A stretch of DNA of 33,976 bases from a virus, in the IMG/VR virus record IMGVR_UViG_3300042463_001353, positions 1 to 33,976 of that record, one strand, 5' to 3'. Below, piece by piece: positions 14,692-22,130 of the stretch. Position 1 is the stretch's first letter; each line of letters starts with the position of its first letter. The translations under genes and the position numbers were made by a program. The notes below the pieces were generated by a model, which saw nothing but the letters and a program-made list of their open reading frames with translations, was not told the DNA's origin and searched no databases.

Positions 14692-16401
14692 TCAGGCGTT
14701 TTTCAAAATGTGCCACGCGATGTGGCAAAGCTTGAGCGCGTCCATGAAGTGGTCGTCTCGGACATCCTTCCAGACATAGACTTGACCGGATGGCGTTTTG
14801 CGCGGGACGAGCTTTTGCCCGCTCAGTCCTGCGATGAACTCGGTGGTGACTTTCTTCGGGATCTTGAGCTCGGGCTTTTGGTCCTTGATCCGGTCGATGA
14901 AGAGCTCGGTTTTTATGGCGTGGTCCACATAGGTGTAGAGCACGACGCCGGGGAAGTTGTCGATCGTGGTGCGGCTGATCCGCGTGCCGAAGGTGACATT
15001 CGCGCCCTTTGCAGGGTGAAAGAATCCGCCGGACTCTTGGCAGGTCGCATAGACGCGGAAGGTCGCAAAGCCGGAGTCGATCAAGCCGCACTCGGGCTTC
15101 ACGATACCGCCGCTCGGTGTAGCATAGGACCGCAGTGGCGGATCGCGGAGAAGATCCTCGACTGACAGCGTGGTGCCGTAGTCGAGGACATAGCTTGAGC
15201 CATCCGCGGCGAAGGCGGTCGTGACCCAGTGCTGTTTCTCCTGGCCGACATCGGCGCAGGTGACGACATGTGCGGGTTCGTCGATCGGGCAGGTGCCGAC
15301 TTCGTAGCTGCCGGAAAGGCCGAGGATCTTGGCGTCGCCGATGCTGGTCTCGACCTGCTCCCACGGCAGGGCCATGGTCGAGTTGGTGAAATCTTGCAGG
15401 CCGTTGAGCGTTTCCGAGTCGCGGAGGAACTTGACCGCCAGCGCGCCGAAGGTGCAGGACCGCCATGGGGCGTAGAGTGAATTGAGGTGGAATGAGCGGA
15501 AGCCTTTCTGCGCGGACTCATTGGTGCATTGCCATTTCCCCTGCTGGAGCATTTCCATCTTTTGCCCGTCATTGATCGAGCCGTGGCAATGCTGGCATTC
15601 GTAGCGCGCGGATTCTTCGACCTGCGCCATGTTCCACTTGCCGTCGGCCTTGGCCTCGCGATCCCACTTCACTTGCTCCCACAAAAGCTCGATGCGTTCC
15701 GCGCAATGCGGGCATGGCAGCATGAATTTTTCCTGCGTGCCTTTGAGAAATTCTTTCCAGATCGGCCCCTCGGGCGTGGTGGGTGTGCTGGTCTTGACGC
15801 GGAGGGCGCCGACGAAACTCTTCGTTCGGTTTTCGGCAAGGTGCAGGGCGCTGGTTTCCTTGTCTGTCTCGGTGGCGAATTTGTCGACCTCGTCGAGTAG
15901 GAGCAGACCGGCGGGGCGGCTGGCAAGGTTGGCCGGTGAGTTGGACCCGACGAAGACAAGCGATGATCGGCTGAAGTGTTGCTCGAGGGTTTTAAACCGG
16001 TGGCGATCGGCGGGCTTTTGAGCCGAGAGCGTGGCACTGTCATCGAACAGCGGCATCCATCGCGTTTCCGAAAATGATCGGGCGAGGCCTTCAGTCGGCA
16101 TGACCCACACCATCGGCTGCGGCTTGTTGCAGATCCGCCATGCAGTCCCAGCTTGGATCATGGTGGTCTTGCCGGTTTGGGTTCCAAAGACGAGCACGAC
16201 ATCCGTGACATCGATGTCGCCGAAGCATTCGAGCGGCTCGCGCAGGTAGGGCGTCATCGAGACGGAAAAAGCGCCAGGCATTTGCGTCTGACGCTCGGAG
16301 AGGATCACCTCATCACTGCACCAATCCACCACCGACCGGCGATCGATCGGCGCGTAGATTGAGCGGATGTGCTCGCGCAGGGATTCGGCGGCGGGGGTCA
16401 T
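14692..16401 (-). CDS. Terminase large subunit, lambda gpA family
   Basis: The protein has 569 residues. Walker A is VFGTQTGKTT (71-80) and Walker B is LLLLDEVD with Asp170/Glu171. A zinc-ribbon-like insert has CPHC (230-233) and CQHC (269-272), typical of the GpA family. The nuclease part shows Asp384 in TCADVGQEK, Asp442 in LIDSGF, and the final acidic DDHFMDALK near residue 550. It packages phage DNA into the procapsid and cuts it. It overlaps the small-subunit gene by ATGA and is followed by a terminator. GpA-type enzymes usually make cohesive ends, but no cos site was identified. Confidence 0.95.
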   Translation of the reverse strand: MTPAAESLREHIRSIYAPIDRRSVVDWCSDEVILSERQTQMPGAFSVSMTPYLREPLECFGDIDVTDVVLVFGTQTGKTTMIQAGTAWRICNKPQPMVWVMPTEGLARSFSETRWMPLFDDSATLSAQKPADRHRFKTLEQHFSRSSLVFVGSNSPANLASRPAGLLLLDEVDKFATETDKETSALHLAENRTKSFVGALRVKTSTPTTPEGPIWKEFLKGTQEKFMLPCPHCAERIELLWEQVKWDREAKADGKWNMAQVEESARYECQHCHGSINDGQKMEMLQQGKWQCTNESAQKGFRSFHLNSLYAPWRSCTFGALAVKFLRDSETLNGLQDFTNSTMALPWEQVETSIGDAKILGLSGSYEVGTCPIDEPAHVVTCADVGQEKQHWVTTAFAADGSSYVLDYGTTLSVEDLLRDPPLRSYATPSGGIVKPECGLIDSGFATFRVYATCQESGGFFHPAKGANVTFGTRISRTTIDNFPGVVLYTYVDHAIKTELFIDRIKDQKPELKIPKKVTTEFIAGLSGQKLVPRKTPSGQVYVWKDVRDDHFMDALKLCHIAWHILKNA

Positions 16402-17015
16402 AGGGTTTTGCGAATGACTTCAGTCAGAGAATCACACCACTCGGAAAGCGCGGCCTCGATGGCCTTTTGCGGTTGGCCGAACAAGCGAGGCGCGAGGCTT
16501 TTCGGCATAACCTCCAACATCTGCTTGGCAGCCACATGCGGACGACCGGCGATCTCCTTGGCCTCGTCGAAGTAGAGCAGAATCCCCTCCGCGCGTTGCC
16601 ACTCCTTGAAGTCGCGCTCGGCTTTGTGGCGGTTGTTTCGGGCCGCGATGTAGATCGAGTTGGCCTTGCGGATGTCCTCAATCGATCCGCCGTTCCGTTT
16701 GCAGAGGACCAGCTCGTTGTAGCCGACCTTCTCCGCCAACCTCGCCCGGCGAAGCGACTGGCGCGGGGTGTTGTCATCGTCGTCCGGCTCGGGGGCGTCA
16801 TGCGCTGGGATCGCGACCGGTGCGGTCTTCGGTTCGTCGATCTTCGGCTTGGGTGGTGCCTCCCCTGCTTGGCCTTTCTTGGCCCTCGGCTTTGCGTTCA
16901 CCTCACGCCACGCCTGCGCTGCGGACGCCGAGTTGACCGGCATCCCCTTCTTGACCAGCCGAGAAACGACCGACTTGTCGATCCCGAGCGCCTGCGCCAG
17001 TTCGCTTATGCCCAT
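16398..17015 (-). CDS. Terminase small subunit
   Basis: The protein has 205 residues. The N-terminus, MGISELAQALGIDKSVVSRLVKKGMP, is a helix-turn-helix of the Nu1 type (DNA packaging-site recognition). It is followed by a Pro/Lys/Asp-rich linker (AKKGQAGEAPPKPK, APEPDDDDNTP) and a helical C-terminal half (ANSIYIAARNNRHKAERDF) that would oligomerise and bind the large subunit. It directly precedes and overlaps the large terminase gene. The 90 bases upstream (17016-17106) hold no gene I can support. Confidence 0.82.
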   Translation of the reverse strand: MGISELAQALGIDKSVVSRLVKKGMPVNSASAAQAWREVNAKPRAKKGQAGEAPPKPKIDEPKTAPVAIPAHDAPEPDDDDNTPRQSLRRARLAEKVGYNELVLCKRNGGSIEDIRKANSIYIAARNNRHKAERDFKEWQRAEGILLYFDEAKEIAGRPHVAAKQMLEVMPKSLAPRLFGQPQKAIEAALSEWCDSLTEVIRKTL

Positions 17016-17106
17016 GGGTCAGTGCAACAAAGGCCGATTGTGCAACATTCGGACGACTGACGAGAGTGGCCCAACACCAAATGAGGATTAAGTTCAAAGA
17101 AATTGT

Positions 17107-18099
17107 TTAATTGTTCAGGCATAGGCTCATCTGTGGTTCTGTGATTTTCTTGCTCTTCATTAAATTTAGAGTGGCTTGAAGTGGGCGCAGATTGGTCCAA
17201 TGCCAGCATTGTTGTCTTTGTTTTCTGGATGTGTGATCGAACGCTGAGACTGGGATGATGTGGTCAACATGCCAGTACCGACCATAATTGTCCCATGACA
17301 TTTGTTTTGTGAACTGTGATTCTAAGTGTGACCTTAGTTGCGTAGGACTGCACCCGACCAGATCCATGGTTTTGTCTTGCTTTGCCTTCAAAAGAATCGA
17401 GCACAGTCTAGATCTAAATCCCTCAATTATCCGGTAGACTGGATCGACCCGCCTTTGGTTGGCTTTCCATTTCCTAGACCTGTTCCTCCGTGCCAGTCTT
17501 TTTTCTGGAGTGTCTCTCAGCATCTTACCTCTCAGATATTTTTGTTCTGGAGTCATGCCGTGCCATTTCCTTTTTGATTGTTCTAAATACCAAAGATAAG
17601 ACCAATCGAAATCAGATCTAAAACTCCTGATGTCTTTCATTCTTTCCATGGCGTAGACTTGGTTTTGTTTTAATTCCTTGCGATTGTCCGGGTTAAATCC
17701 CCTCTTCAAATGAACGACCTTCGCAGCCAGTTTGTATCCTCCACCATTGATTCCAAATATCTTTCGTTGAGCTGAAATAGTGCTTCCATCCACGCCAACC
17801 ATTTTTCCAGATGCTCTTGATGTCATTCCTACCAAAGCGTGACATTTCAGGCATCTTGATCGTTCTTTGTTGATGGATAGCTTTGCTTCATGATAGCACC
17901 TTTCTGAACAATAAAGTCTTCCGCTTGATTTGTGTTGCCATTGAAATGTTTGTCCGCAGTGTTTGCATTCTTTGAAAGGGCCGCTTTTCTTGCGCGAGCT
18001 TCTCTGGCTTTTCTCAGGTTGATTATGCCTGAATTGCGTTTTTTCTCCGTCTTGGCTAACCCACCTTTTCTGCTGAACTCCTTGTGATTCATGGCACAT
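17107..18099 (-). CDS. HNH endonuclease (homing-type), probably frameshifted near its start
   Basis: The coding frame has 330 residues from ATG 18099. It has a zinc-ribbon-like block (CKHCGQTFQW ... YCSERC), a second CxxC (CLKCHALVG), a basic middle (EKRLARRNRSRKWKANQRR) and a C-terminal HNH domain: RYWHVDHIIPVSAF and CWHWTNLRPLQATLN. DNA is clearly more AT-rich than its neighbours, and the gene sits beside the terminase genes, a frequent site for phage homing endonucleases. A second frame from ATG 18092 encodes MNHKEFSRKGGLAKTEKKRN, a natural-looking N-terminus. One base missing from the A-run at 17985-17988 would join it to the HNH frame. The enzyme may therefore be inactive, made by frameshifting, or start at 18099 (15 bases after a TTTGACA box). 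Confidence 0.75.
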   Translation of the reverse strand: MCHESQGVQQKRWVSQDGEKTQFRHNQPEKSQRSSRKKSGPFKECKHCGQTFQWQHKSSGRLYCSERCYHEAKLSINKERSRCLKCHALVGMTSRASGKMVGVDGSTISAQRKIFGINGGGYKLAAKVVHLKRGFNPDNRKELKQNQVYAMERMKDIRSFRSDFDWSYLWYLEQSKRKWHGMTPEQKYLRGKMLRDTPEKRLARRNRSRKWKANQRRVDPVYRIIEGFRSRLCSILLKAKQDKTMDLVGCSPTQLRSHLESQFTKQMSWDNYGRYWHVDHIIPVSAFDHTSRKQRQQCWHWTNLRPLQATLNLMKSKKITEPQMSLCLNN

Positions 18100-18100
18100 A

Positions 18101-18129
18101 CAACAACCGCTTGTTGTCAAATTGACAAC
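18101..18129. promoter_or_regulatory. Overlapping palindromes at the upstream edge of the HNH gene
   Basis: GTTGTCAA-A-TTGACAAC (18113-18129) is a perfect 8+1+8 palindrome and contains a TTTGACA box on the minus strand (18115-18121). CAACAA-CCGC-TTGTTG (18101-18116) is an overlapping 6-bp hairpin just before the HNH start. It could be an operator, a leader element, or an insertion boundary. Confidence 0.5.
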
Positions 18130-18144
18130 GAGTGGTTGCTTGGT

Positions 18145-18573
18145 TCATCGGTTCAAAAGTTCGCGGATGCGTTTCGCCTGCTGCTCCATCGGCTCGAGAA
18201 GATCCAACGCTCGTTTGAGTCGGTCGTCATCCCATGTCTCGACCTCGCCGGCCATCTTGCGCTGCCAGAGCACGAAGGACTGATGGACGCCTTCGATGGT
18301 CACGATCGCCTTCGACTTGTCGGCAGGGTTCAGCGGCTCGGGCTTCACCGGTTCGGGTAGGCCGAGGCCAAGCTCGAGCTGCACCTCGGTCTCAGCCACA
18401 TAGTCGACGCCCCAGCGATCGGAGGCGAACGAGCGGGACTGGCTGAGCCACTTGGCTGCGGACTTCTTGCAGACCAGCAGGCTGCGGTGGATCTCCTCCC
18501 ATTGTGACTGGGTGGTGTCGGTTGGGATGCTCAGCTCCTTGAGGCCGAGCATGTTGGTGTCGATGATGTTCAT
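18145..18573 (-). CDS. Hypothetical early protein
   Basis: The protein has 142 residues with no recognised family. It shows a helical N-terminal region (QSQWEEIHRSLLVCKKSAAK), a Pro/Leu-rich hinge (GLGLPEPVKPEPLNPADKSK) and a helical C-terminus (DRLKRALDLLEPMEQQAKR). The hinge separates two helical halves, as in small adaptor or DNA-associated phage proteins. It is the last gene of the early block before the HNH insertion and follows the HTH gene by 9 bases. Confidence 0.6.
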   Translation of the reverse strand: MNIIDTNMLGLKELSIPTDTTQSQWEEIHRSLLVCKKSAAKWLSQSRSFASDRWGVDYVAETEVQLELGLGLPEPVKPEPLNPADKSKAIVTIEGVHQSFVLWQRKMAGEVETWDDDRLKRALDLLEPMEQQAKRIRELLNR

Positions 18574-18582
18574 GTGTGGTTT

Positions 18583-19062
18583 CTACTTTGTGGATGTGAG
18601 CCGGGCGCGGGCTGCGGCCTTGGCTTTGGTGAAAGGGTCGGTTGCTTTGGCTTTGTAGGTCTCGCGGGTTGAGTTCGCTTTGCGGTACTTGGTGCAGTCG
18701 AAGTTCGTGTCATTGCCGCTCAGGATGTCGCGGATGCCCACGACATAGTGGGAGATGAGCGCGCGGGTGACGCCAAGCTCTCGGGCGATCTCGGCTTGGG
18801 ATTTCTTGCCGTTGAGTTGATCAAGGCCGGATGCCAGGGCGAGGGCGTGAATAGTGGCTGGGAGGTTGTTGGACTGAAGCAGCAGGCCGATGACTCGAGC
18901 GAGGATGAGCGACTGGTTTCGGATGACAGCATCCTCCCGCATCTTGATGATCTTGCGCGCCTGATAGATCGAGACACCGAGGTCGTCTGCAATGATCTCC
19001 TCTTCGGTATCGATCTCAGCAGCGAAGTCGGGCGTGTAGCTCGCTTGATTCTCGTGCAGCAT
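18583..19062 (-). CDS. Helix-turn-helix DNA-binding protein
   Basis: The protein has 159 residues. SQAEIARELGVTRALISHYV (about residues 88-107) is a clear helix-turn-helix. An earlier segment, DTEEEIIADDLGVSIYQARK, may be a second one. The C-terminal tail is basic (DPFTKAKAAARARLTSTK). It lies at the junction of the early (replication) and late (packaging) blocks, so a late-gene activator is a reasonable guess, but replication or recombination roles are possible. The start ATG 19062 is preceded by an A/C-rich leader. Confidence 0.65.
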   Translation of the reverse strand: MLHENQASYTPDFAAEIDTEEEIIADDLGVSIYQARKIIKMREDAVIRNQSLILARVIGLLLQSNNLPATIHALALASGLDQLNGKKSQAEIARELGVTRALISHYVVGIRDILSGNDTNFDCTKYRKANSTRETYKAKATDPFTKAKAAARARLTSTK

Positions 19063-19110
19063 TCACATCCCATTTGTGGGGTTTGTTTGTAATCCGCAAA
19101 AGGTTTCATC

Positions 19111-20001
19111 CTATGATTGCATTTTCTGTTTTTTGATAGGATCGAAGAACTCGGCGAGCTCCTCCCGGCTGATGGTTGGCCTCGATGAGACCGGCATCGG
19201 GATCGTGTTCGGCGGTGGGCGTGATGCCTCTTGCTTCTTCCGCCAAGCGCATGCGTGAGTCCAAACATCCGATGGCTTCTCAAGGAACTTTGATCGGCTT
19301 CGAGGTTGCCATGCTGGGACGCCATCGGGAATGCGAGCGTGCATGTAATCCTTCATCGTTTGCCATTGGGCCGCTGTTAGCTCAGAAAGGCACCGTGACG
19401 CCTCCGAAAGAAGTTTTTGCTCCGTGTATGCCAAAGGAAGTTCCCAGCCGCTCCTGAGCGATCTGACGCGCTTTTCGAGATCGAGCATCGATTGGGCGTT
19501 TTGGGTGGGCATGTTCTCGGCATAAAAATCCTCCGCGCTCTCGCTCTCCTCCCCTTGGGGGGTAGGGGGGAGTATTCCTTTCTCTTCCTTTCCTTTCCTT
19601 TCCGTTGAAGGGGGGGTTGAAGGGAGGGTTGAAGGGGGGCTTGAACTGTCCTGTTTTTCCTTGGATTTTGCAGCGTTTTCCGCGCGCTTCTTTCCTCCCC
19701 TCGCACCACTCTCGCGCATCTTTTGAATCTCTTCCTCCTTCTCCGCCGGGTAGCCCCAGATGGTTAGATTTTCGCCATCGAGTGACCAGAGGTCACATTG
19801 GTCGTCCACCTCGGGTTTGGTGACGCCGCAGGTTTGTTGCCAGCGGCGATCCTTCCAGCTCGCGCAGTCCGGTATCACTCCCCCGTTCTCCTGCTCAGCG
19901 CAGTAGATCATGAGGTTGAGCCATGTGGCACGCTGGACAGGATCGCAGCCGACATACTCCGGCGAACGAATCACTGATGTTTGTAGGTTCAGCCAGTTCA
20001 T
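19111..20001 (-). CDS. Phage replication initiator / replisome organiser-like protein
   Basis: The protein has 296 residues. The N-terminal 100 residues (MNWLNLQTSVIRSPEYVGC, ENGGVIPDCASWKDRRWQQT, NLTIWGYPAEKEEEI, GARGGKKRAENAA) match the pattern of phage replication proteins with a winged-helix DNA-binding domain. A Ser/Pro/Lys-rich linker follows (PSTLPSTPPSTERKGKEEK), then a helical domain (LDLEKRVRSLRSGWELPL) and a region with SDVWTHACAWRKKQE. The linker-coding DNA holds 12-base iterons, as in lambda gene O, where the origin lies inside the gene. Neighbours are SSB-like, RusA and recombination genes. The exact family is not proven. Confidence 0.7.
   Translation of the reverse strand: MNWLNLQTSVIRSPEYVGCDPVQRATWLNLMIYCAEQENGGVIPDCASWKDRRWQQTCGVTKPEVDDQCDLWSLDGENLTIWGYPAEKEEEIQKMRESGARGGKKRAENAAKSKEKQDSSSPPSTLPSTPPSTERKGKEEKGILPPTPQGEESESAEDFYAENMPTQNAQSMLDLEKRVRSLRSGWELPLAYTEQKLLSEASRCLSELTAAQWQTMKDYMHARIPDGVPAWQPRSRSKFLEKPSDVWTHACAWRKKQEASRPPPNTIPMPVSSRPTISREELAEFFDPIKKQKMQS
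19604..19639. repeat. Three 12-bp iterons inside the replication gene (candidate origin)
   Basis: Plus-strand units GTTGAAGGGGGG, GTTGAAGGGAGG, GTTGAAGGGGGG stand head to tail. They are flanked on the low-coordinate side by a pyrimidine tract (about 19575-19603) and another G-run (19556-19570). They encode PST-type tetrapeptides in the linker of the initiator-like protein. G-runs could also form a quadruplex on the plus strand. Confidence 0.55.
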
Positions 20002-20008
20002 TGGGGGA

Positions 20009-20347
20009 TCAGAATGGGATATCGTCGTCTTCGTCGTCGAATGAGTTGGTGACCGGTGCTTGGGGCGTCGGCTGCGGCTTGGGGTGGTCCCAGTCCATGA
20101 TCTTAGCGTTGCCGAGGATCGGGCCTTTCTCGCCTTCGGCCTTGCGGTCTCTTGGTAATTCTTGGGCGATGAAGCCGTGGTATCCGTATTGGTCGGTTTC
20201 TCCCACGATCTTACCGGCTCTCAACTCATCCTCGTCGATTCTGAGTTTAAGCATGAGCGGCAGATACTTTTCTCCGTTCTTGCCGTGGTAAAAAGCGGTC
20301 TTGTCGATCTTGCTTAATTTAATGCTAATGCTGATGTCTTTTTTCAT
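20009..20347 (-). CDS. SSB-like single-stranded DNA-binding protein
   Basis: The product has 112 residues from ATG 20347 (MKKDISISIKLSKIDKTAFY); a longer upstream frame is not protein-like. The body is a short beta-rich domain (GEKYLPLMLKLRIDEDELR, GYHGFIAQELPRDRK), followed by a Pro/Gln linker (KPQPTPQAPVTNSF) and the acidic tip DDEDDDIPF. The tip is nearly identical to the C-terminus by which bacterial SSB proteins recruit partners. The role is protection of ssDNA during replication and Bet/YqaJ recombination. It is 7 bases from the replication gene. The DNA-binding fold itself is not obvious from sequence. Confidence 0.7.
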   Translation of the reverse strand: MKKDISISIKLSKIDKTAFYHGKNGEKYLPLMLKLRIDEDELRAGKIVGETDQYGYHGFIAQELPRDRKAEGEKGPILGNAKIMDWDHPKPQPTPQAPVTNSFDDEDDDIPF

Positions 20348-20351
20348 GTTG

Positions 20352-20558
20352 TTATGGGGTTGGGGTGAATGTTGAATGGTGAATAGCGGGACGATGTGGC
20401 CACATCTTTTCGGCGTCCGGGTTTCCAAGGTTGCGGGGCTCGCCCATGGCATCTGCCATCGCTTGCGATTTTATCCCCTCCCGACCTCGATGTGCTGGCG
20501 GCTGGAAAATCCTACCCAAACCAGTCATCCGTGTCGCGACGCCGCCGCCATTCACCAA
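20352..20558 (-). CDS. Possible small hypothetical protein
   Basis: A GTG-started frame of 68 codons fills the space between two genes almost exactly: it begins 6 bases after one stop and ends 4 bases before the next ATG. It contains VATRMTGLGRIFQPPAHRG and KSQAMADAMGEPRNLG. The tiling supports a real gene, but the C-terminus (HRPAIHHSTFTPTP) looks less protein-like. No function is suggested. Confidence 0.4.
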   Translation of the reverse strand: MVNGGGVATRMTGLGRIFQPPAHRGREGIKSQAMADAMGEPRNLGNPDAEKMWPHRPAIHHSTFTPTP

Positions 20559-20564
20559 AGGTTT

Positions 20565-20753
20565 TCAGTGCAGCGTCGGGACATCATCCTCGAAGTCGAA
20601 GTATTCGCTGATTTCCTGCATGATCGCATTGTGGATCGCGCCTTGGATGTCGATTTGCTCCGGTTCGTCGGTGTGCTTGTGGGCTCGGTGCCATCCGTAT
20701 TTGATGCCGTTCTCGACGGCTTCGCTGAGGACTCGGTATGTTTTCGGTTTCAT
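20565..20753 (-). CDS. Small hypothetical early protein
   Basis: The protein has 62 residues from ATG 20753 (MKPKTYRVLSEAVENGIKYG), with an acidic C-terminus (EYFDFEDDVPTLH). It contains a Trp/His-rich patch (GWHRAHKHTDEPE). The leader CCAACCCCATAAACAC-ATG is nearly the same as that of the SSB-like gene (CCAACCCCATAACAAC-ATG), suggesting shared translational control. It starts 4 bases after RusA. Function unknown. Confidence 0.6.
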   Translation of the reverse strand: MKPKTYRVLSEAVENGIKYGWHRAHKHTDEPEQIDIQGAIHNAIMQEISEYFDFEDDVPTLH

Positions 20754-20757
20754 GTGT

Positions 20758-21177
20758 TTATGGGGTTGGTATTGCTGAGATGAGAATCTTGATACCGGGC
20801 TGATCGCCCCAGTATTTCGCGACACGGAGGTCAGCGACCTGTCCGTCGTCTCCGTAAAAGTTCGCCTTGGTGAGAACATCGCCGACGAGCTTGACGAGGT
20901 TGTCGGCATCGGGGCGCTTGTCGTTCGGGATCTTGCCCCATTCTTTCCGGCGTTTGCCTTCGGTCTTGCGCCAGGGGAAAGTGAAGTCCACTTGCAGCAG
21001 GATCGGACCGTCGAGCGGTTCGGTCGGCGCTTTGGGCTTGATGAGCGTCATGAGATCGGCCTCGGCCTTGGCGTGCTCCTTCTTCGGGAAAAACCGCGGT
21101 TTGCCTCCGACCATGACCAGTCGCTTGGTCTGGCTTGTCGCTGTCGGTGGAATCATGGGCAGGAAAAATTCGATCAT
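20758..21177 (-). CDS. rusA: RusA-family Holliday junction resolvase
   Basis: The protein has 139 residues. The RusA signature is present: KRPDADNLVKLVGDVL with Asp90, Asp92 and Asp100, then FYGDDGQV with Asp110/111 and Lys121 in VAKYW. These are the metal-binding and catalytic positions of the family. The enzyme resolves four-way junctions during recombination-dependent replication or removes branches before packaging. The start overlaps the 31-residue membrane peptide gene (ATGA). Its place with Bet and YqaJ genes completes a recombination module. Confidence 0.88.
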   Translation of the reverse strand: MIEFFLPMIPPTATSQTKRLVMVGGKPRFFPKKEHAKAEADLMTLIKPKAPTEPLDGPILLQVDFTFPWRKTEGKRRKEWGKIPNDKRPDADNLVKLVGDVLTKANFYGDDGQVADLRVAKYWGDQPGIKILISAIPTP

Positions 21178-21269
21178 TTGCGGATGGTTTTGCGGAGCCA
21201 GTTCACGGCGGTGAAGTAGGCGATGATGAGTCCGAGCGTGATGCTCTTGGGTGTGCGTTTAGGTTTCAT
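21174..21269 (-). CDS. 31-residue single-membrane-segment peptide
   Basis: The frame starts at ATG 21269, overlaps the upstream gene by 11 bases and overlaps RusA by ATGA. The peptide has a basic start (MKPKRTPKS), a hydrophobic segment (ITLGLIIAYFTAVNWL) and a basic end (RKTIRK). It is too short for usual gene finders, but the coupling on both sides argues for translation. A small membrane peptide in an early operon could modify host membrane functions; no homologue is recognised. Confidence 0.55.
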   Translation of the reverse strand: MKPKRTPKSITLGLIIAYFTAVNWLRKTIRK

Positions 21270-21864
21270 CGTTGAGCAATTTGATGTGGGTGATTGCTTC
21301 GCCGATTTTCTGAAGGTCGAATGACCGGCAGGATTGGATGTAGTTCGGGGAGAATTGCCGCCCCTCGTCGGTTTCTTCGACGATCTCCAGCAGCGTGATG
21401 ATGGTGTCGGTGTGGCGCCGGTATGCTTCCAACTTGGCTTTGAGCTGGCGGCAGACGCTCGACACCCGGCAGGCATGGGTGATGCAGTTGTTGCGTTCCT
21501 CATAGACGGATGCGACCGCCTCGTCATAAACCGATGAGTCATTGTCGTGGTCCGCCGACATGAATGGATTGTCGTCGTGCGGCCACTTCGACTTCCGGCG
21601 GTATAAACCGTTTCGCACATACTGCTCTTGAAAGTTGGCGAGGTAGATCGTCTCCCACTTGTCGTTTCCCACATAAACCTCGTCACCGTCTTGCAGGCGC
21701 TCGCCGCTACGCAGCATGCGGCCATACTCAGGCTTCCACTCAATGCCCTTCGGGTGCCATTCTTCCGGTTCGGTGGTTTCCTTTTTGCGAAACGCTGCCT
21801 CATAGTTGTCGCGGTAGGCATCGCCGTCCACCGGCCTCGGGGTGTCTCCTTTACCTGCGCTCAC
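21259..21864 (-). CDS. Hypothetical early protein with Arg/Glu-rich helical region
   Basis: The protein has 201 residues. The N-terminus MSAGKGDTPRPVDGDAYRDN is of a type common in small phage proteins, followed by KGIEWKPEYGRMLRSGERL and a helical C-terminal half (CRQLKAKLEAYRRHTDTII). It has a Cys/His pair (NNCITHACRVSSVC) that could bind metal. It is in an ATGA-coupled series and has a good Shine-Dalgarno (AAAGGAGG) inside the upstream gene end. Function unknown. Confidence 0.6.
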   Translation of the reverse strand: MSAGKGDTPRPVDGDAYRDNYEAAFRKKETTEPEEWHPKGIEWKPEYGRMLRSGERLQDGDEVYVGNDKWETIYLANFQEQYVRNGLYRRKSKWPHDDNPFMSADHDNDSSVYDEAVASVYEERNNCITHACRVSSVCRQLKAKLEAYRRHTDTIITLLEIVEETDEGRQFSPNYIQSCRSFDLQKIGEAITHIKLLNDET

Positions 21865-22130
21865 TGCGGGCCTCCTTTCACTTCCTCGACCGCTTTGCGT
21901 AGCGCGTCAATATAATGGTATTGGCCGACCTCATCCCAGTATGGCGCTTTCCAGCGATCAACAACGGCAAGCGCAGCGTCTGTTAGTCTCCCCAGCTTTT
22001 CCATGGCCTCAATCGCAGCGTCGATGGCTTCTCCTATTCCACACGGATCGGGTTGTTCCATTGCTTCGTCACCCTTGCGCCATAAGTTGAAATCACGCAG
22101 GGTTTGGATGGTTTTTTGAATGTCACTCAT
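21861..22130 (-). CDS. Small hypothetical early protein
   Basis: The protein has 89 residues, helical and acidic: MSDIQKTIQTLRDFNLWRKG, EAIDAAIEAMEKLGRLTDAA, DALRKAVEEVKGG. It is preceded by a Shine-Dalgarno sequence (AAAGGAGG) in the end of the upstream gene and joined to it by ATGA. No motif of known function. Confidence 0.6.
   Translation of the reverse strand: MSDIQKTIQTLRDFNLWRKGDEAMEQPDPCGIGEAIDAAIEAMEKLGRLTDAALAVVDRWKAPYWDEVGQYHYIDALRKAVEEVKGGPQ

Noticed and set aside
17006-17209. Possible 67-codon gene between HNH and terminase small subunit
   Set aside because: It overlaps both neighbours, has mixed low-quality sequence and no leader.
18092-18120. TTG start for the HNH endonuclease at 18120
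   Set aside because: This TTG belongs to a TTTGACA box inside a palindrome, and the first residues (TTSGCCMC) are not protein-like.
16398-18145. cos or pac site near the terminase genes
   Set aside because: A GpA-type terminase suggests cohesive ends, but no paired repeat or known cos sequence could be identified by eye.
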